Part shown: positions 8,681 through 20,108 of the stretch, one piece after another
Layout of the letters: the number at the start of each line of letters is the position of its first letter
Numbering within the stretch: position 1 is the first letter of the stretch
Assembly (NCBI GenBank): GCA_019637115.1
Contig: JAHBWH010000040.1
Span: forward strand, 1 to 52,011
DNA from: Myxococcales bacterium
GTDB taxonomy: Bacteria > Myxococcota_A > Polyangia > Polyangiales > Houyiibacteriaceae
Direction of reading: 5' to 3'
DNA: 52,011 nucleotides
Made by a program: the position numbers and the translations under genes
The notes under the pieces: generated by a model
Told to the model about the DNA's origin: nothing
Databases searched by the model: none
What the model saw: only the letters and a program-made list of their open reading frames with translations

Positions 8681-9997
8681 TCAGATCATCACGAGGTCGT
8701 CTTCGTCGAGCTCTTCGAGGTTCGCCGCGTCGAGGGTGAGGCGCTGATCCAGCAGGCGCTCGTCGCCGAGGTTCTCGACGTAGTCGCGGATGGCGTCGAT
8801 GGCGTCGACGAGGCGGCGGAAGAGCGCGCGATCGAGGAAGAGCACCGTGGACGCGACGCCCGCGGTGACGGTCGCCGTCGTGGGCTCGTCGTTGAGCAGG
8901 CTGATCTCGCCGAAGACGTCGCCCGGCTTCAGCGTCGCGAGCATCACCTTCTCGTCGCCGTCGCGCTTCCAGACGTCGACCTCGCCCGCCAGCAGGAGGA
9001 AGAGCCCGCGGCCCGGCTCGCCCTCGCGGATGACGTGCGTGCCGGCGGCGACGTCGTGCGCCGAGAAGCGGCGGAGCAGATCGACGCGCTGCTCGCGCTC
9101 GAGCGGGCGAAAGAGCGGCGAGGTTGCGAGCACGTTCTGGATCAGGCGCTCGCGCGTGAACTTGTCGAGCGCCGCGGCCAGGGTCGTGACCTCGGCCGAC
9201 GCGGCCGCGAGCGCGTCGCGGTCGAACTCGAGCAGGTCGCAGTCTTGGGCGGCGTAGACGCTCGCCGTGCGGGGCTGCGCGCTGACGAGCGCCATCTCGC
9301 CGAAGATCGAGCCGTCGTGCAGCCGCGCGAGCTCGTGGTCCGCGCCGGTCTCGTCCGCGCGGACCACGCGGACGGTGCCTCGCACGATGACGAAGAAGCT
9401 CGTGCCGACGTCGCCCTGCTTCAGGACCGCGTCGCCGGGCCGCGTCCGCACCAGCTTGAGCGCGGCGAGGACCCGCGCGAACGCGTCGGCCGGGAGCTCG
9501 CTGAAGATGGGGATCGGCGGCAACTTCTCGGGGTAAGCGGCGATCGTGTCCATCGAGACCGCGATCTTCGCGGCCGCAGGGAGGAGCTGCTCGAGCGGCG
9601 GGGTCTGGGTGACGTCTAGATCGGCCGGGAGCTCGAGCCCCATGCTCGCGAGCGAGAGGCGCACGCCGCGACCGAGGCGTGGGCTCTCCTTGCCGTAGAG
9701 CTTCGCGAAGCTCGCGAGCAACCCCGCCTCGGGATCGAGCGCTTCGAGGATCTTCAGCGCGACGAGCGCGACCAGCGGATGGCCGGCGTTCGCGGCGTGC
9801 CGCGCGAGCGCGGTGTAGACGAGCGCCGCGGCCTGCACCTCGCCCATCGCGAGGAGGGTGTCGGCGACGCGCAACCGCGCCTCGAGGTCGTTCGGTTGGA
9901 GGCGAACGAGCAGGGCGTAAGCGTGGAGCGCGGCGGGGTACTCGGCGGCGAAGAGCTTCTGGTCTGCGTGCGCGCGGAGCTCGAGGACGGTCTGCAT
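8681..9997 (-). CDS. Protein with two cyclic-nucleotide-binding domains and TPR-like N-terminus
   Basis: A 438-residue cytosolic protein. Residues 1-100 are helical and TPR-like (DQKLFAAEYPAALHAYALLVRLQPNDLEARLR). Two Crp-type cNMP-binding domains follow. The first, about residues 170-290, contains GTSFFVIVRGTVRVV and GSIFGEMALVSAQPRTASVYA. The second, about 300-415, contains EGEPGRGLFLLLAGEVDVW and GDVFGEISLLNDEPTTATV. The phosphate-binding cassette Arg is visible in the first (QPRTA) but is replaced in the second (EPTTA), so the second may not bind cAMP or cGMP normally. There is no DNA-binding domain, so it is not a Crp-type regulator. Stand-alone proteins of this layout are common in myxobacteria and act as sensors or scaffolds. 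Confidence 0.85.
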   Translation of the reverse strand: MQTVLELRAHADQKLFAAEYPAALHAYALLVRLQPNDLEARLRVADTLLAMGEVQAAALVYTALARHAANAGHPLVALVALKILEALDPEAGLLASFAKLYGKESPRLGRGVRLSLASMGLELPADLDVTQTPPLEQLLPAAAKIAVSMDTIAAYPEKLPPIPIFSELPADAFARVLAALKLVRTRPGDAVLKQGDVGTSFFVIVRGTVRVVRADETGADHELARLHDGSIFGEMALVSAQPRTASVYAAQDCDLLEFDRDALAAASAEVTTLAAALDKFTRERLIQNVLATSPLFRPLEREQRVDLLRRFSAHDVAAGTHVIREGEPGRGLFLLLAGEVDVWKRDGDEKVMLATLKPGDVFGEISLLNDEPTTATVTAGVASTVLFLDRALFRRLVDAIDAIRDYVENLGDERLLDQRLTLDAANLEELDEDDLVMI

Positions 9998-10005
9998 CGG
10001 GCGGG

Positions 10006-10011
10006 AGGGTA
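10006..10011 (-). promoter_or_regulatory. Candidate -10 box TACCCT of the cNMP-binding gene
   Basis: TACCCT on the minus strand, 8 nt before ATG 9997. The spacer CCCGCCCG contains no purine-rich ribosome site. Confidence 0.4.
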
Positions 10012-10054
10012 CCAGGCGCGTGGGAGGGATGCGACGCGGAGCGGGGCAGGGAGC

Positions 10055-10077
10055 GGACTTGGACTTGGACTTGGACT
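10055..10077. repeat. Short hexamer tract GGACTT
   Basis: Three full copies and one partial copy of GGACTT, the left edge of a 2-kb repeat island that ends near 12056. Confidence 0.8.
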
Positions 10078-10113
10078 GTCAGGGCACGCAGGCACGTCTT
10101 CGCGTGGCTCACG

Positions 10114-10218
10114 GCGGGGGAGGACACGCCGCGCCACACCGGCGCGGCGCTGATGGGGCTGTAACTTCGTGACAGCCCCATCGGCCTTGACGGTGTGGCG
10201 AGGCGTGTCCTCCCCCGC
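10114..10218. repeat. 105-bp two-tier hairpin element
   Basis: Outer arms 10114-10141 and 10191-10218 match over 28 bp with one mismatch. Inside them a second perfect 11-bp inverted repeat (GATGGGGCTGT, 10152-10162 and 10172-10182) closes a 9-nt loop AACTTCGTG. The layout resembles a miniature inverted-repeat element or a structured RNA. No target-site duplication is clear. Confidence 0.75.
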
Positions 10219-10658
10219 CTGTCCGTTCGATGGACCTTCGGGTCTCCCGGTGCGAGTCGCGGTCGACGGGCTCGCGGCGCTCCCGGTGCCACGAGGCGCG
10301 GACCACGGGGCTTCGCACCCGGATTCGTTCAAGCGACCTTGGAGGCTGACGCGCGCCCGGCACCTTCGGACGTTCGATGGACATCACGCCTGAAAGTTGA
10401 AAGTAGGGTCGGAGGCGAGCGCCGTCGTGAGCTGCGCGCACGACAGCGCTCGCAGGGTTCGACGTGCGTGAGGTGGCGACGTCCCGTGTCGAGCGTGCGG
10501 CGGTCGTCCGGAACAGCGAGTGGGCTTGCCCGCTCCGCGCCGAAGCGCTGCGCTCCGCAGGCGGGTGACAGGACGCGAGCACGTGAAGGGACGCGGACTT
10601 GGTCCCGGCTTCGGTTCCGTCTCCGACTCCGCAACGCTGCGTGTACGCGCGCGTGCCC
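10219..10658. other. Non-coding stretch of the repeat island
   Basis: No convincing gene. All open frames are Arg/Pro/Ser-rich shadows. An 11-bp motif GTTCGATGGAC occurs twice (10225-10235 and 10372-10382). From about 10594 the sequence becomes a degenerate 6-bp periodic tract of CGGNNN/CCGNNN type that leads into the next array. Confidence 0.5.
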
Positions 10659-10791
10659 GTCGTGCCCGTCCACGTCCACGTCCACGTCCACGACGTCCAC
10701 GTCCACGTCCACGTGCCCGTACGTGCCCGTCCACGTCCACGTCCACGTCCACGTCCACGTCGTCCACGTCCACGTGCGCGTGCGCGTGCGC
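10659..10791. repeat. Hexanucleotide array GTCCAC
   Basis: About 14 copies of GTCCAC in four blocks, interspersed with variants GTGCCC and GTGCGC. Two phase jumps occur at block borders. The array reads GTGGAC on the other strand, the same hexamer that opens the array at 11718, so these two tracts are in inverted orientation. Confidence 0.85.
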
Positions 10792-10870
10792 GACCAAAGA
10801 TGTCCGTAGGCGTTTCGCGAGGGGTAGAGGCGCGAGAGCCCTCACCATGAAGAAACCGCGGCTTCGTCGC

Positions 10871-11061
10871 GCGACTCGGACTCGGCCGCAGTCTCGGTCT
10901 CGGTCTCGGACACGGACCCGGACACGGACACGGTCTCGGACACGGTCTCGGACACGGTCTCGGACACGGTCTCGGACACGGTCTCGGACACGGACCCGGA
11001 CACGGACCCGGACACGGACCCGGACACGGACCCGGACACGGTCTCGGACCCGGACACGCTC
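10871..11061. repeat. Hexanucleotide array CGGACA / CGGTCT / CGGACC
   Basis: Perfect 6-bp periodicity with a higher order of 12: about five CGGACACGGTCT units followed by about four CGGACACGGACC units. All frames are open, which produces false ORFs. The array lies just downstream of the four-helix-bundle gene, which reads on the minus strand. Confidence 0.9.
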
Positions 11062-11103
11062 GCGGCCGCCGACGCCGACGCGGCCGCCGACGCCGACGCG
11101 GCC
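11062..11103. repeat. 18-bp direct repeat next to the four-helix gene stop
   Basis: An 18-bp GC-only unit starting GCGGCCGCC occurs at 11062-11079 and 11080-11097, with a third partial copy. It links the hexamer array directly to the stop codon at 11104. Confidence 0.75.
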
Positions 11104-11451
11104 CTACCGCCGCGGATGAAGCAGCCGGTACGTCATCGCGCCCACCCGGTCGACCAGCTCCAGCGCATGCTCGACCTGCGCGCCGTCCGCGTAGCCCCAG
11201 CGCCCGATGATGTGAAGCGCCGTCCGCGTCTCGTACGCCGACCCGAGCGCCGTCTCGAGCCGCAGCCGCCGATTGCCCGCGCGATGCCCGAGCGCTTCCG
11301 CGAGATTCAACGCGATGCTCTGCGCAGCGCGCCGCAGCTGGTCCATGAGCGAACGGTCGTGTTGCGCCACCGTGCGAATCATCGGCGCCAGCGCGTCGAT
11401 GAGCTGAAGGGAGACTTCGAGGGCCTGGAGGGGGATTCGAGCCTGGGTCAT
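11104..11451 (-). CDS. Four-helix-bundle protein (S23 / 23S rRNA intervening-sequence protein, Avd-like)
   Basis: A 115-residue helical protein with the family signature DQLRRAAQSIALNLAEALG (about residues 37-55) followed by LETALGSAYETRTALHI. Relatives are encoded in intervening sequences of 23S rRNA genes, or serve as the Avd subunit that binds reverse transcriptase and template RNA in diversity-generating retroelements. No reverse transcriptase or rRNA lies in this window, so its partner is unknown; nucleic-acid binding is inference from the family. ATG 11451 is chosen because the open frame upstream to 11634 is low-complexity and the family begins here. An 18-bp inverted repeat covers codons 2-8. 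Hexamer arrays lie on both sides of the gene. Confidence 0.85.
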   Translation of the reverse strand: MTQARIPLQALEVSLQLIDALAPMIRTVAQHDRSLMDQLRRAAQSIALNLAEALGHRAGNRRLRLETALGSAYETRTALHIIGRWGYADGAQVEHALELVDRVGAMTYRLLHPRR

Positions 11452-11562
11452 GCGCCCGCCACGCGAAAGGGGCGTGACAGCTGGCGAGCGACCGAGACGC
11501 GTGATTTGGCCGGCTGGCGCGAGCCTTTCGCCCCCCGGGCAGGGCCCAGGCTCGAATCCCCC
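11430..11562. promoter_or_regulatory. Nested inverted repeat spanning the four-helix gene start
   Basis: Arms 11430-11447 and 11545-11562 are a perfect 18-bp inverted repeat. Inside them GCGAAAGG (11463-11470) pairs with CCTTTCGC (11524-11531). The first arm is coding (codons for TQARIP) and the second is 94 nt upstream of the ATG. A leader RNA could therefore fold over the start codon. Confidence 0.6.
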
Positions 11563-11717
11563 GGAGGGCCCGGCGTCGCAATCCCCGCGACGCCCCTTGG
11601 ACGAGTCAGCCCCCCACTTCTCCAACTTGGCCACCTCGCGTTCGACTGCGGAGCAGTCCCGACGTCACGGGTCTCGGGTGGCGTGTCTTCGGAGATGCTC
11701 GTCTAACGAGTACGCGC
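11563..11717. other. Non-coding flank between four-helix gene leader and hexamer array
   Basis: No gene and no clear promoter. Open frames here are Arg/Gly/Pro-rich continuations of frames from the neighbouring arrays. Confidence 0.45.
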
Positions 11718-12056
<339 letters not shown>

Positions 12057-12170
12057 GCGGAGATGTGACGATCCGTCAGCGTCCAGGTCCGCGGTGCGCG
12101 CGCGTCCAGAAACGTCCCCGCGGCAGCAGAGACGCGGAAGAGGGGTTCTTCAACGTCCTGTCCGCCGGTG

Positions 12171-12176
12171 TACGCT
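12171..12176 (+). promoter_or_regulatory. Candidate -10 box TACGCT for the dihaem cytochrome gene
   Basis: TACGCT is preceded at 16 bp by TTCAAC, a weak -35. It would give a leader of about 100 nt. The downstream gene has a recognisable ribosome site (GAAGGGA, 12272-12278). Confidence 0.3.
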
Positions 12177-12283
12177 CTCCGGGCTGGGCGGCCGAGGTCG
12201 AGGATCGGCGCCGGGCGGGAGATCGTCGAGGGCGACTGGAAGTCTCGCCACGTGATGACGACCAGGCCTCAGAAGGGATTCGC

Positions 12284-15250
<2,967 letters not shown>

Positions 15251-15274
<24 letters not shown>

Positions 15275-15319
15275 GCCTCGCATCACCCGCGCGACCCTGC
15301 GCCGACGAGGATCGGCGTG
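15251..15319. repeat. 23-bp direct repeat at the end of the cytochrome gene
   Basis: The 23 bp at 15251-15273, which encode the Arg cluster of the MYXO-CTERM, recur at 15297-15319 with one mismatch. Each copy holds CGCCGA...TCGGCG, a small stem. The downstream copy may help terminate transcription. Confidence 0.55.
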
Positions 15320-15479
15320 CACATCGCCCTCGTGGCGCTCCAGCGCTTGCGCCGCGCTCGGCGTGAGGAGCGCGGCGCCGATCTGCTCCTCCATATGGGG
15401 GAGACGCGTCCGCCGCGGCCGATGTCGACGAGCTCCGAGCCTACCCTCTATGGGGGAGGTGCCGGCGCGTCGCATCACG

Positions 15480-15485
15480 TAGCCT
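15480..15485 (+). promoter_or_regulatory. Candidate -10 box TAGCCT of the Cys-repeat lipoprotein gene
   Basis: TAGCCT ends 6 nt before GTG 15492, which supports the GTG as a leaderless start over the in-frame ATGs at 15516 and 15519. Confidence 0.4.
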
Positions 15486-15491
15486 TCGCGC

Positions 15492-18389
15492 GTGCCCGAC
15501 CGTCTTCAGCAACGAATGATGCTCTGCAGGATCGTGGGCGCGACGCTCGCGAGCGCTTCGATGATCCTCGCAGGCTGCGGTAGTCCGAGTGACATGCGAG
15601 GAGACGCCTCCGTCGGGCGCGGTTTCGGAGAGCCCTGCGAGCACACCGACGAGTGCGCGTCGGGCCTCTGCCTGGCGACGGGGCCGAGCTCCGCGGTGTG
15701 CACGCGCGTCTGCACCAGCCACGTGGAGTGCCCCGAGGGCCCGAGCTGGGGCTGCGTGCAACCAGAGCACTTCGAGGCGCGCGTCTGCGGCTGCGCCGCC
15801 GACTCCGACGAGGAGATCTGCGGCGATGGTCGCGACAACGACTGCGACGGCCGCACTGACGACTGCCGCCTCTGCGACGGCGTGCCCGTGCCGGAGGACG
15901 ACCCGCGGCACTGCGGGGCTTGCGGCGTGCGTTGCTCGGCCGATCAGCGCTGTTGGCAGGGCGCGTGCGTCTGCCGCGACGGCGACGCGCTGAACTGCGA
16001 CGGCGCGTGCATCGACCCGCGGACGAGCGCCTTCCACTGCGGCGGCTGTCGGCGGGCGTGCGAAGACGCTCGAGAGTGCGTGGATGGCGTGTGCGGATGC
16101 CCGGAGGAGCGACCGGACGCTTGCCGCGTGCAGGGCTGCGTCGACTTCCAGACCGACCGCATGAACTGCGGCGGCTGCGACCAGCGCTGCCCCCTCAACC
16201 AAGAGTGCGAAGGGGCCGCCTGCGGATGCCCTGGCGGGCTGAGCTACTGCGGCACGAGCTGCATCGACACGCGCACCAGCCTCACGAACTGCGGCGCGTG
16301 CGGCAACGCTTGCCCGAGCGGCACGATGTGCACGGGCGGCGAGTGTACGTGCCCGACCGGACAGCGGCTCTGCGGAGGCCGCTGCGTCGATACGCTGAAC
16401 GATCCCGCCCACTGCGGCGCGTGCGGGAACACCTGTCCGAGCACCACGAGCTGCATCAGCGGGACCTGCCGCTGCCCACGCGCCGATCACACCCTCTGCG
16501 ACGGCGTGTGTGTCGCCACGAGCATCGATCCGAGCCATTGCGGCGCGTGTGGAAACACCTGCCCGCTCGGGAGCCGCTGCATCTCGGGCTCGTGCCATTG
16601 CGACGGCGACCTCTGCGGCGGGCAGTGCATCCGCACGACGAGCGACCCGTCGAACTGCGGCGGCTGCGGCAACACGTGCCGGCCGGGCGAGAGCTGCGCC
16701 AGCGGGGCCTGCCGATGTCCGTCCGGCGTCTACTGCGGCGAGCTCTGCATGCCCGCGAACGACGCCGGCAATTGCGGCGCCTGCGGCAACGTCTGCGGCA
16801 CCGCGCAGTCGTGCTCGGCGGGCACCTGCCGGTGCAACACCTCGAGCCTGACCGCGTGCGGCACGTCGTGCGTCGACACGCGCACCAACGCGGCGAACTG
16901 TGGGGCCTGTGGCCGCGCCTGCCGACCCGGGGAGGTCTGCTCGGGCTCGACCTGCTCCTGCCCCACCGGGCAGACCTTCTGCGAGAGCGCCGGACGCTGC
17001 GTCGACACGCGCGTGGACGCGGAGCACTGCGGCGGCTGCGGCGTCACGTGCCGAGCGACCGAGGTCTGCGGCGTCTCGACCTGCCGCTGCCCGCTCTCGA
17101 CCGAGGCGTGGTGCGATGGCTCGTGCATCGACGTGGCGTCCGATCGAGACAACTGCGGGAGCTGCGGCAACACCTGCGCGGCCGAGGCCAGCTGCGTCTC
17201 GCGCGCCTGCCGTTGCCCCGTCGCGAGCCAGACCTCGTGCGGGAGCGACGGCTGCCGCGACCTCGGCGCCGATCCCCAGCACTGCGGCGCGTGTGGCCGC
17301 GCGTGCAGCGGAGGGCAGTATTGCGCAGCGGGCACCTGCCTCTGCCCGGTCGCGAGCGCCGGCACGCCGGTCGCGGCGGACTTCCCCGTCGGCACGGACC
17401 TCCTCCGGGATTCGGTCTTCGACGGAACCCGCCTCGCGGCCGTCTACGCCTACCCAGCCGAGGGCTTCTCGGAGCCCACGCTCGCGTGGGTGGACACCTC
17501 CGGCGTCGTGGGCTCTCGATACGTGGACGCGGACCTCCACTTTCGCGATCTCATCCAGCGCATCCGGATCACGCCTTCGGCGGTCGGGTGGAACGTCCTG
17601 CTCCGGGTCGAGCGCCTCGACTTCCCGGGGCCTCGCCACGTGCTCGTCCGCTTGGCGAGCGATGGCAGCCGGATCGCGGTCGTCGGCCTGGACTCCGCGG
17701 CGGCGCCGTGGGCGGAGGCCGACCTCGCGTACGTCCCGGGGATGGGCCCGGTCGTCACCTGGATCACGGGCACACCAGCCACGGCGTTCGTCCGGCGCCT
17801 GAACGAGGACGGAAGCAACGGCGGCAGCCAGGTCGTGCTCGGCAGCGTCTCGGGCATCCCCGCGATCGCGCACGACGGCGCAGACGAGCTCGCCGTGACC
17901 GTCGCCAACGGGGCGCCCAGCCCACGCTTGCGCACCTACTTCCTATCGACCGGGCTCTCGTTGCTCGGCACGCATGACGACACGGCGGCGGTGGCGCAGC
18001 AGCAGCGCCCCCACCTCGCCGGTCGAGACGGCCGCTGGCTCGTGATGATGCGCACCTCGACCACCCAGGTGCGCGTGCTCGAAGGCGCCCGCCTCGGCGC
18101 CGCGGCGACACGGGCGATCACGCGCTTGCAGCGCTTCGACTGGGCGGAGGGAGAGCTGCTCGTGCTGAGCGGCGGCGACGACCCCTACGGCCTCGTGGGC
18201 GCGACCCGGCCGGCGCTGCGACGCCACACCCCCGATACGTCGTTCACGGCGATCGACGCTCAGCTCGACTTCTCGACCTTCCGGGTCGGGCTCGGCGTCG
18301 CGCGGGTCTCGCGCACACGCGCGCTCGCGCTCCTCGTGGGCGACGAGCTCTACGGCGTCGAGATCGAGCTCTCCGACTGCCCGCGCTGA
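15492..18389 (+). CDS. Lipoprotein with twelve STIG1-like Cys-rich repeats and a propeller-like C-terminus
   Basis: A 965-residue lipoprotein (signal ending ILAGC). After an N-terminal Cys-rich region with EICGDGRDNDCDGRTDDC, twelve repeats of about 38-40 residues run to residue 625. Each is built on [HN]CGxC, then xxC, then CxxGxCxC (for example NCGACGNACPSGTMCTGG). This is the Stig1-like pattern common in myxobacterial surface proteins and it should form disulfide knots. The last 340 residues have regular strands (GTRLAAVYAYPAEGFSEPTLAWVD, GWNVLLRVERLD, LAVTVANG) that suggest a propeller. A surface adhesin or binding role is inference. It converges with the DUF4240 gene, with only 6 bp between stops. 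Confidence 0.82.
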   Translation: MPDRLQQRMMLCRIVGATLASASMILAGCGSPSDMRGDASVGRGFGEPCEHTDECASGLCLATGPSSAVCTRVCTSHVECPEGPSWGCVQPEHFEARVCGCAADSDEEICGDGRDNDCDGRTDDCRLCDGVPVPEDDPRHCGACGVRCSADQRCWQGACVCRDGDALNCDGACIDPRTSAFHCGGCRRACEDARECVDGVCGCPEERPDACRVQGCVDFQTDRMNCGGCDQRCPLNQECEGAACGCPGGLSYCGTSCIDTRTSLTNCGACGNACPSGTMCTGGECTCPTGQRLCGGRCVDTLNDPAHCGACGNTCPSTTSCISGTCRCPRADHTLCDGVCVATSIDPSHCGACGNTCPLGSRCISGSCHCDGDLCGGQCIRTTSDPSNCGGCGNTCRPGESCASGACRCPSGVYCGELCMPANDAGNCGACGNVCGTAQSCSAGTCRCNTSSLTACGTSCVDTRTNAANCGACGRACRPGEVCSGSTCSCPTGQTFCESAGRCVDTRVDAEHCGGCGVTCRATEVCGVSTCRCPLSTEAWCDGSCIDVASDRDNCGSCGNTCAAEASCVSRACRCPVASQTSCGSDGCRDLGADPQHCGACGRACSGGQYCAAGTCLCPVASAGTPVAADFPVGTDLLRDSVFDGTRLAAVYAYPAEGFSEPTLAWVDTSGVVGSRYVDADLHFRDLIQRIRITPSAVGWNVLLRVERLDFPGPRHVLVRLASDGSRIAVVGLDSAAAPWAEADLAYVPGMGPVVTWITGTPATAFVRRLNEDGSNGGSQVVLGSVSGIPAIAHDGADELAVTVANGAPSPRLRTYFLSTGLSLLGTHDDTAAVAQQQRPHLAGRDGRWLVMMRTSTTQVRVLEGARLGAAATRAITRLQRFDWAEGELLVLSGGDDPYGLVGATRPALRRHTPDTSFTAIDAQLDFSTFRVGLGVARVSRTRALALLVGDELYGVEIELSDCPR

Positions 18390-18395
18390 CGGCCG

Positions 18396-18875
18396 CTAGT
18401 CGTCACCCTCGTCGCCCTCGACGACGCGGCTGTCGAGCTCGGCCTCGAGGGCGTCCCAGAAGTCGTCCTCGTCGAAGCGACGGACGTAGCTCGCGTAGAA
18501 GGCGGGACCGATCGGCGGCGTCCGCCGCCCACCCCAGCGCCCCTCGTCGTCGCCGACGCGCTCGCGAGAGGCCTCCTCGAAGAGGACGACGAGCGCCTCG
18601 TCGTCGGCGCCGCAGGCCTTCGCCCAGACGTCGTAGCCTTGGCCCACGATCCAATCCGTGAGGTCCTCGGTCGCGTCCTCCGAGAGGCAACCGCCGAGGT
18701 CGGGCACGAGGGGTCCTTCCCACTTCGGCCGCACGTCTCCGCTCGCGTCGATGACGTCCGCGTAGCGCTTCACGAGCTCGTCCGCGTCGAGCTTCGCGAC
18801 GAGCGCTTCGAAGCGGTCGGGGTCGCGCTCGCTCGACTCGAGGAGGGACCAGAGGCGCTCATAGGGTCGGGTCAT
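18396..18875 (-). CDS. DUF4240 domain protein
   Basis: A 159-residue acidic cytosolic protein. Its first half follows DUF4240: YERLWSLLESSERDPDRFEALVAKLDADELVKRYADV, then a GGCLSEDATEDLTDWIVGQGYDVWAKA segment. The family has no known biochemical role; several members lie near toxin/immunity or SMI1-type genes. The C-terminus is strongly acidic (VVEGDEGDD). ATG 18875 is preferred over the longer frame to 19061 because the conserved region begins there and the extension overlaps the divergent phosphatase gene. A -10-like TATCGT lies about 20 nt upstream. Confidence 0.75.
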   Translation of the reverse strand: MTRPYERLWSLLESSERDPDRFEALVAKLDADELVKRYADVIDASGDVRPKWEGPLVPDLGGCLSEDATEDLTDWIVGQGYDVWAKACGADDEALVVLFEEASRERVGDDEGRWGGRRTPPIGPAFYASYVRRFDEDDFWDALEAELDSRVVEGDEGDD

Positions 18876-18999
18876 GAGGGGCTTCTCCGGCAGCGACGAT
18901 ACCGAGCGCGTCGGCGAGAGTCGATCCGAAGTCGCGCGATCGGCGCGCCGACCAGCTCGCGTGCGCGCGGAGCACGGGCGCGCGGCCCGGCGGCCCGTC

Positions 19000-19719
19000 A
19001 TGCTGCGGGCGGTGCCGCAGTCTGGCTCGTTCGTCTTTGGCGTATTGCTCTCGCTCGTCACCCTCGGGTACGCCGGGGTGGCCTTCGCTCTGCATCCACT
19101 GGCCCCGGACGTCGCCGCCGTCGTCCTCTACCTCGCCCTGGGCTTCGGGGTCGCCGCGCTCGCCTACCTCGCGCTCGGCCCGGGCCTCTTCGGCAAGCGG
19201 GAGGACGGATCCCGGGCCGTCTGGGGCTACGTCGTCGCGGGCCCCTTCTTCGTCGCGGTCGCCCTGGCGCGGCTCCTCCAGCGCGCGATCACCCGCGAGG
19301 CCCCCTGGGACGAGGTCGCGCCCGACCTCTATGTCGGGCGCCCCGTCACCCTGGCGGCGCTCCCCGAGCGCGCGGCGACCGTCGTCGACCTCACGGCGGA
19401 GCTGCTCGAGGCGCGCGAGGTGCGTGACGCGTGCCACTACGTCTGCCTGCCCGTCCTCGACGGCACCGCGCCCTCCCCGGAGGCGCTGGCCGAGCTCGCG
19501 CGGCGCGCGCTCGCCTCGCCGGCGCCGCATTACGTGCACTGTGCGGCGGGGCATGGACGCTCGGCGATGCTCGCCGCGGTCCTGCTCGTCGCGCGCGGGG
19601 AGGCGAGCGACGTCGGCGACGCCGAGCGCCTAATGAAGCGCGCGCGCCCGCGCGTGCGCCTGACGCGCGCCCAAGCCGAGTGCGCGCGACGAGCGCTCGC
19701 CCACCTATCCATCGGTTGA
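19000..19719 (+). CDS. Membrane-anchored dual-specificity-type protein phosphatase
   Basis: A 239-residue protein with three predicted membrane helices in the first 90 residues (FVFGVLLSLVTLGYAGVAFAL, VVLYLALGFGVAALAYLAL, VWGYVVAGPFFVAVALA), then a cytosolic phosphatase domain. The signature HCAAGHGRSA places the nucleophilic Cys at 181 and the P-loop Arg at 187 (CX5R). The general-acid Asp is probably in LPVLDGTAPS, the WPD-like loop. The substrate is unknown: phosphoprotein, inositol lipid or phosphatidylglycerophosphate are all possible for this fold. ATG 19000 is chosen because the upstream frame is Arg-rich and reaches into the divergent gene. Confidence 0.8.
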   Translation: MLRAVPQSGSFVFGVLLSLVTLGYAGVAFALHPLAPDVAAVVLYLALGFGVAALAYLALGPGLFGKREDGSRAVWGYVVAGPFFVAVALARLLQRAITREAPWDEVAPDLYVGRPVTLAALPERAATVVDLTAELLEAREVRDACHYVCLPVLDGTAPSPEALAELARRALASPAPHYVHCAAGHGRSAMLAAVLLVARGEASDVGDAERLMKRARPRVRLTRAQAECARRALAHLSIG

Positions 19720-20108
19720 GCGCCCTTGGGTCTCTCCGAGAGGCTCGTCCGCGCGCCGAGCCGAACGGAGCGGAGCCTCCGAGAGCCGTCCGTTGTAGCC
19801 TGGGCCTCCGCCGCAGTCTGGCGCCGTCGCGGTCCCGGTCGCCGCCGCGGCCCCGGCAAGCCGCCGCGACCGCCTGCCCCATCCCCATCGCGGCCCCGGC
19901 CTTGGGAGGCGCAGATCGCCTGCCCGCTGCGTCCACGCCGTAACGCCCCCGCGCGCGGGCCGACCGTTCGCGCGAGTGTCGGGCCCACGGGCGAGGCACC
20001 CTGGCCGCCCGTCGAGGTACGCTTCGAGTCGGCCAGCGCTTCTCCTCAGGGTCTTTCGCGAGGCCCTCCACTCGGCGAAGCCGACCCCTGACGCGCGGTG
20101 GAGCATCC
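19720..20108. other. 389-bp gap with degenerate hexamer-like DNA
   Basis: No gene is supported. Frames on both strands are Arg/Ala/Pro-rich and mutually shadowing. Between about 19800 and 19910 the minus strand is built of degenerate purine-rich 6-bp units (GGGGAT, GGACCG, GCGACG), resembling a decayed version of the arrays at 10.6-12.1 kb. GGTGGAG at 20098-20104 may be the ribosome site of the next gene. Confidence 0.45.

Noticed and set aside
11104-11451. Diversity-generating retroelement based on the Avd-like protein.
   Set aside because: No reverse transcriptase, template repeat or variable repeat with adenine-specific differences was found in the window.
15441-17873. Minus-strand open frame of 810 codons opposite the Cys-repeat lipoprotein.
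   Set aside because: It mirrors the repeats of the real gene as Ala/Arg-rich sequence. The plus strand has the signal peptide and regular Cys motifs.
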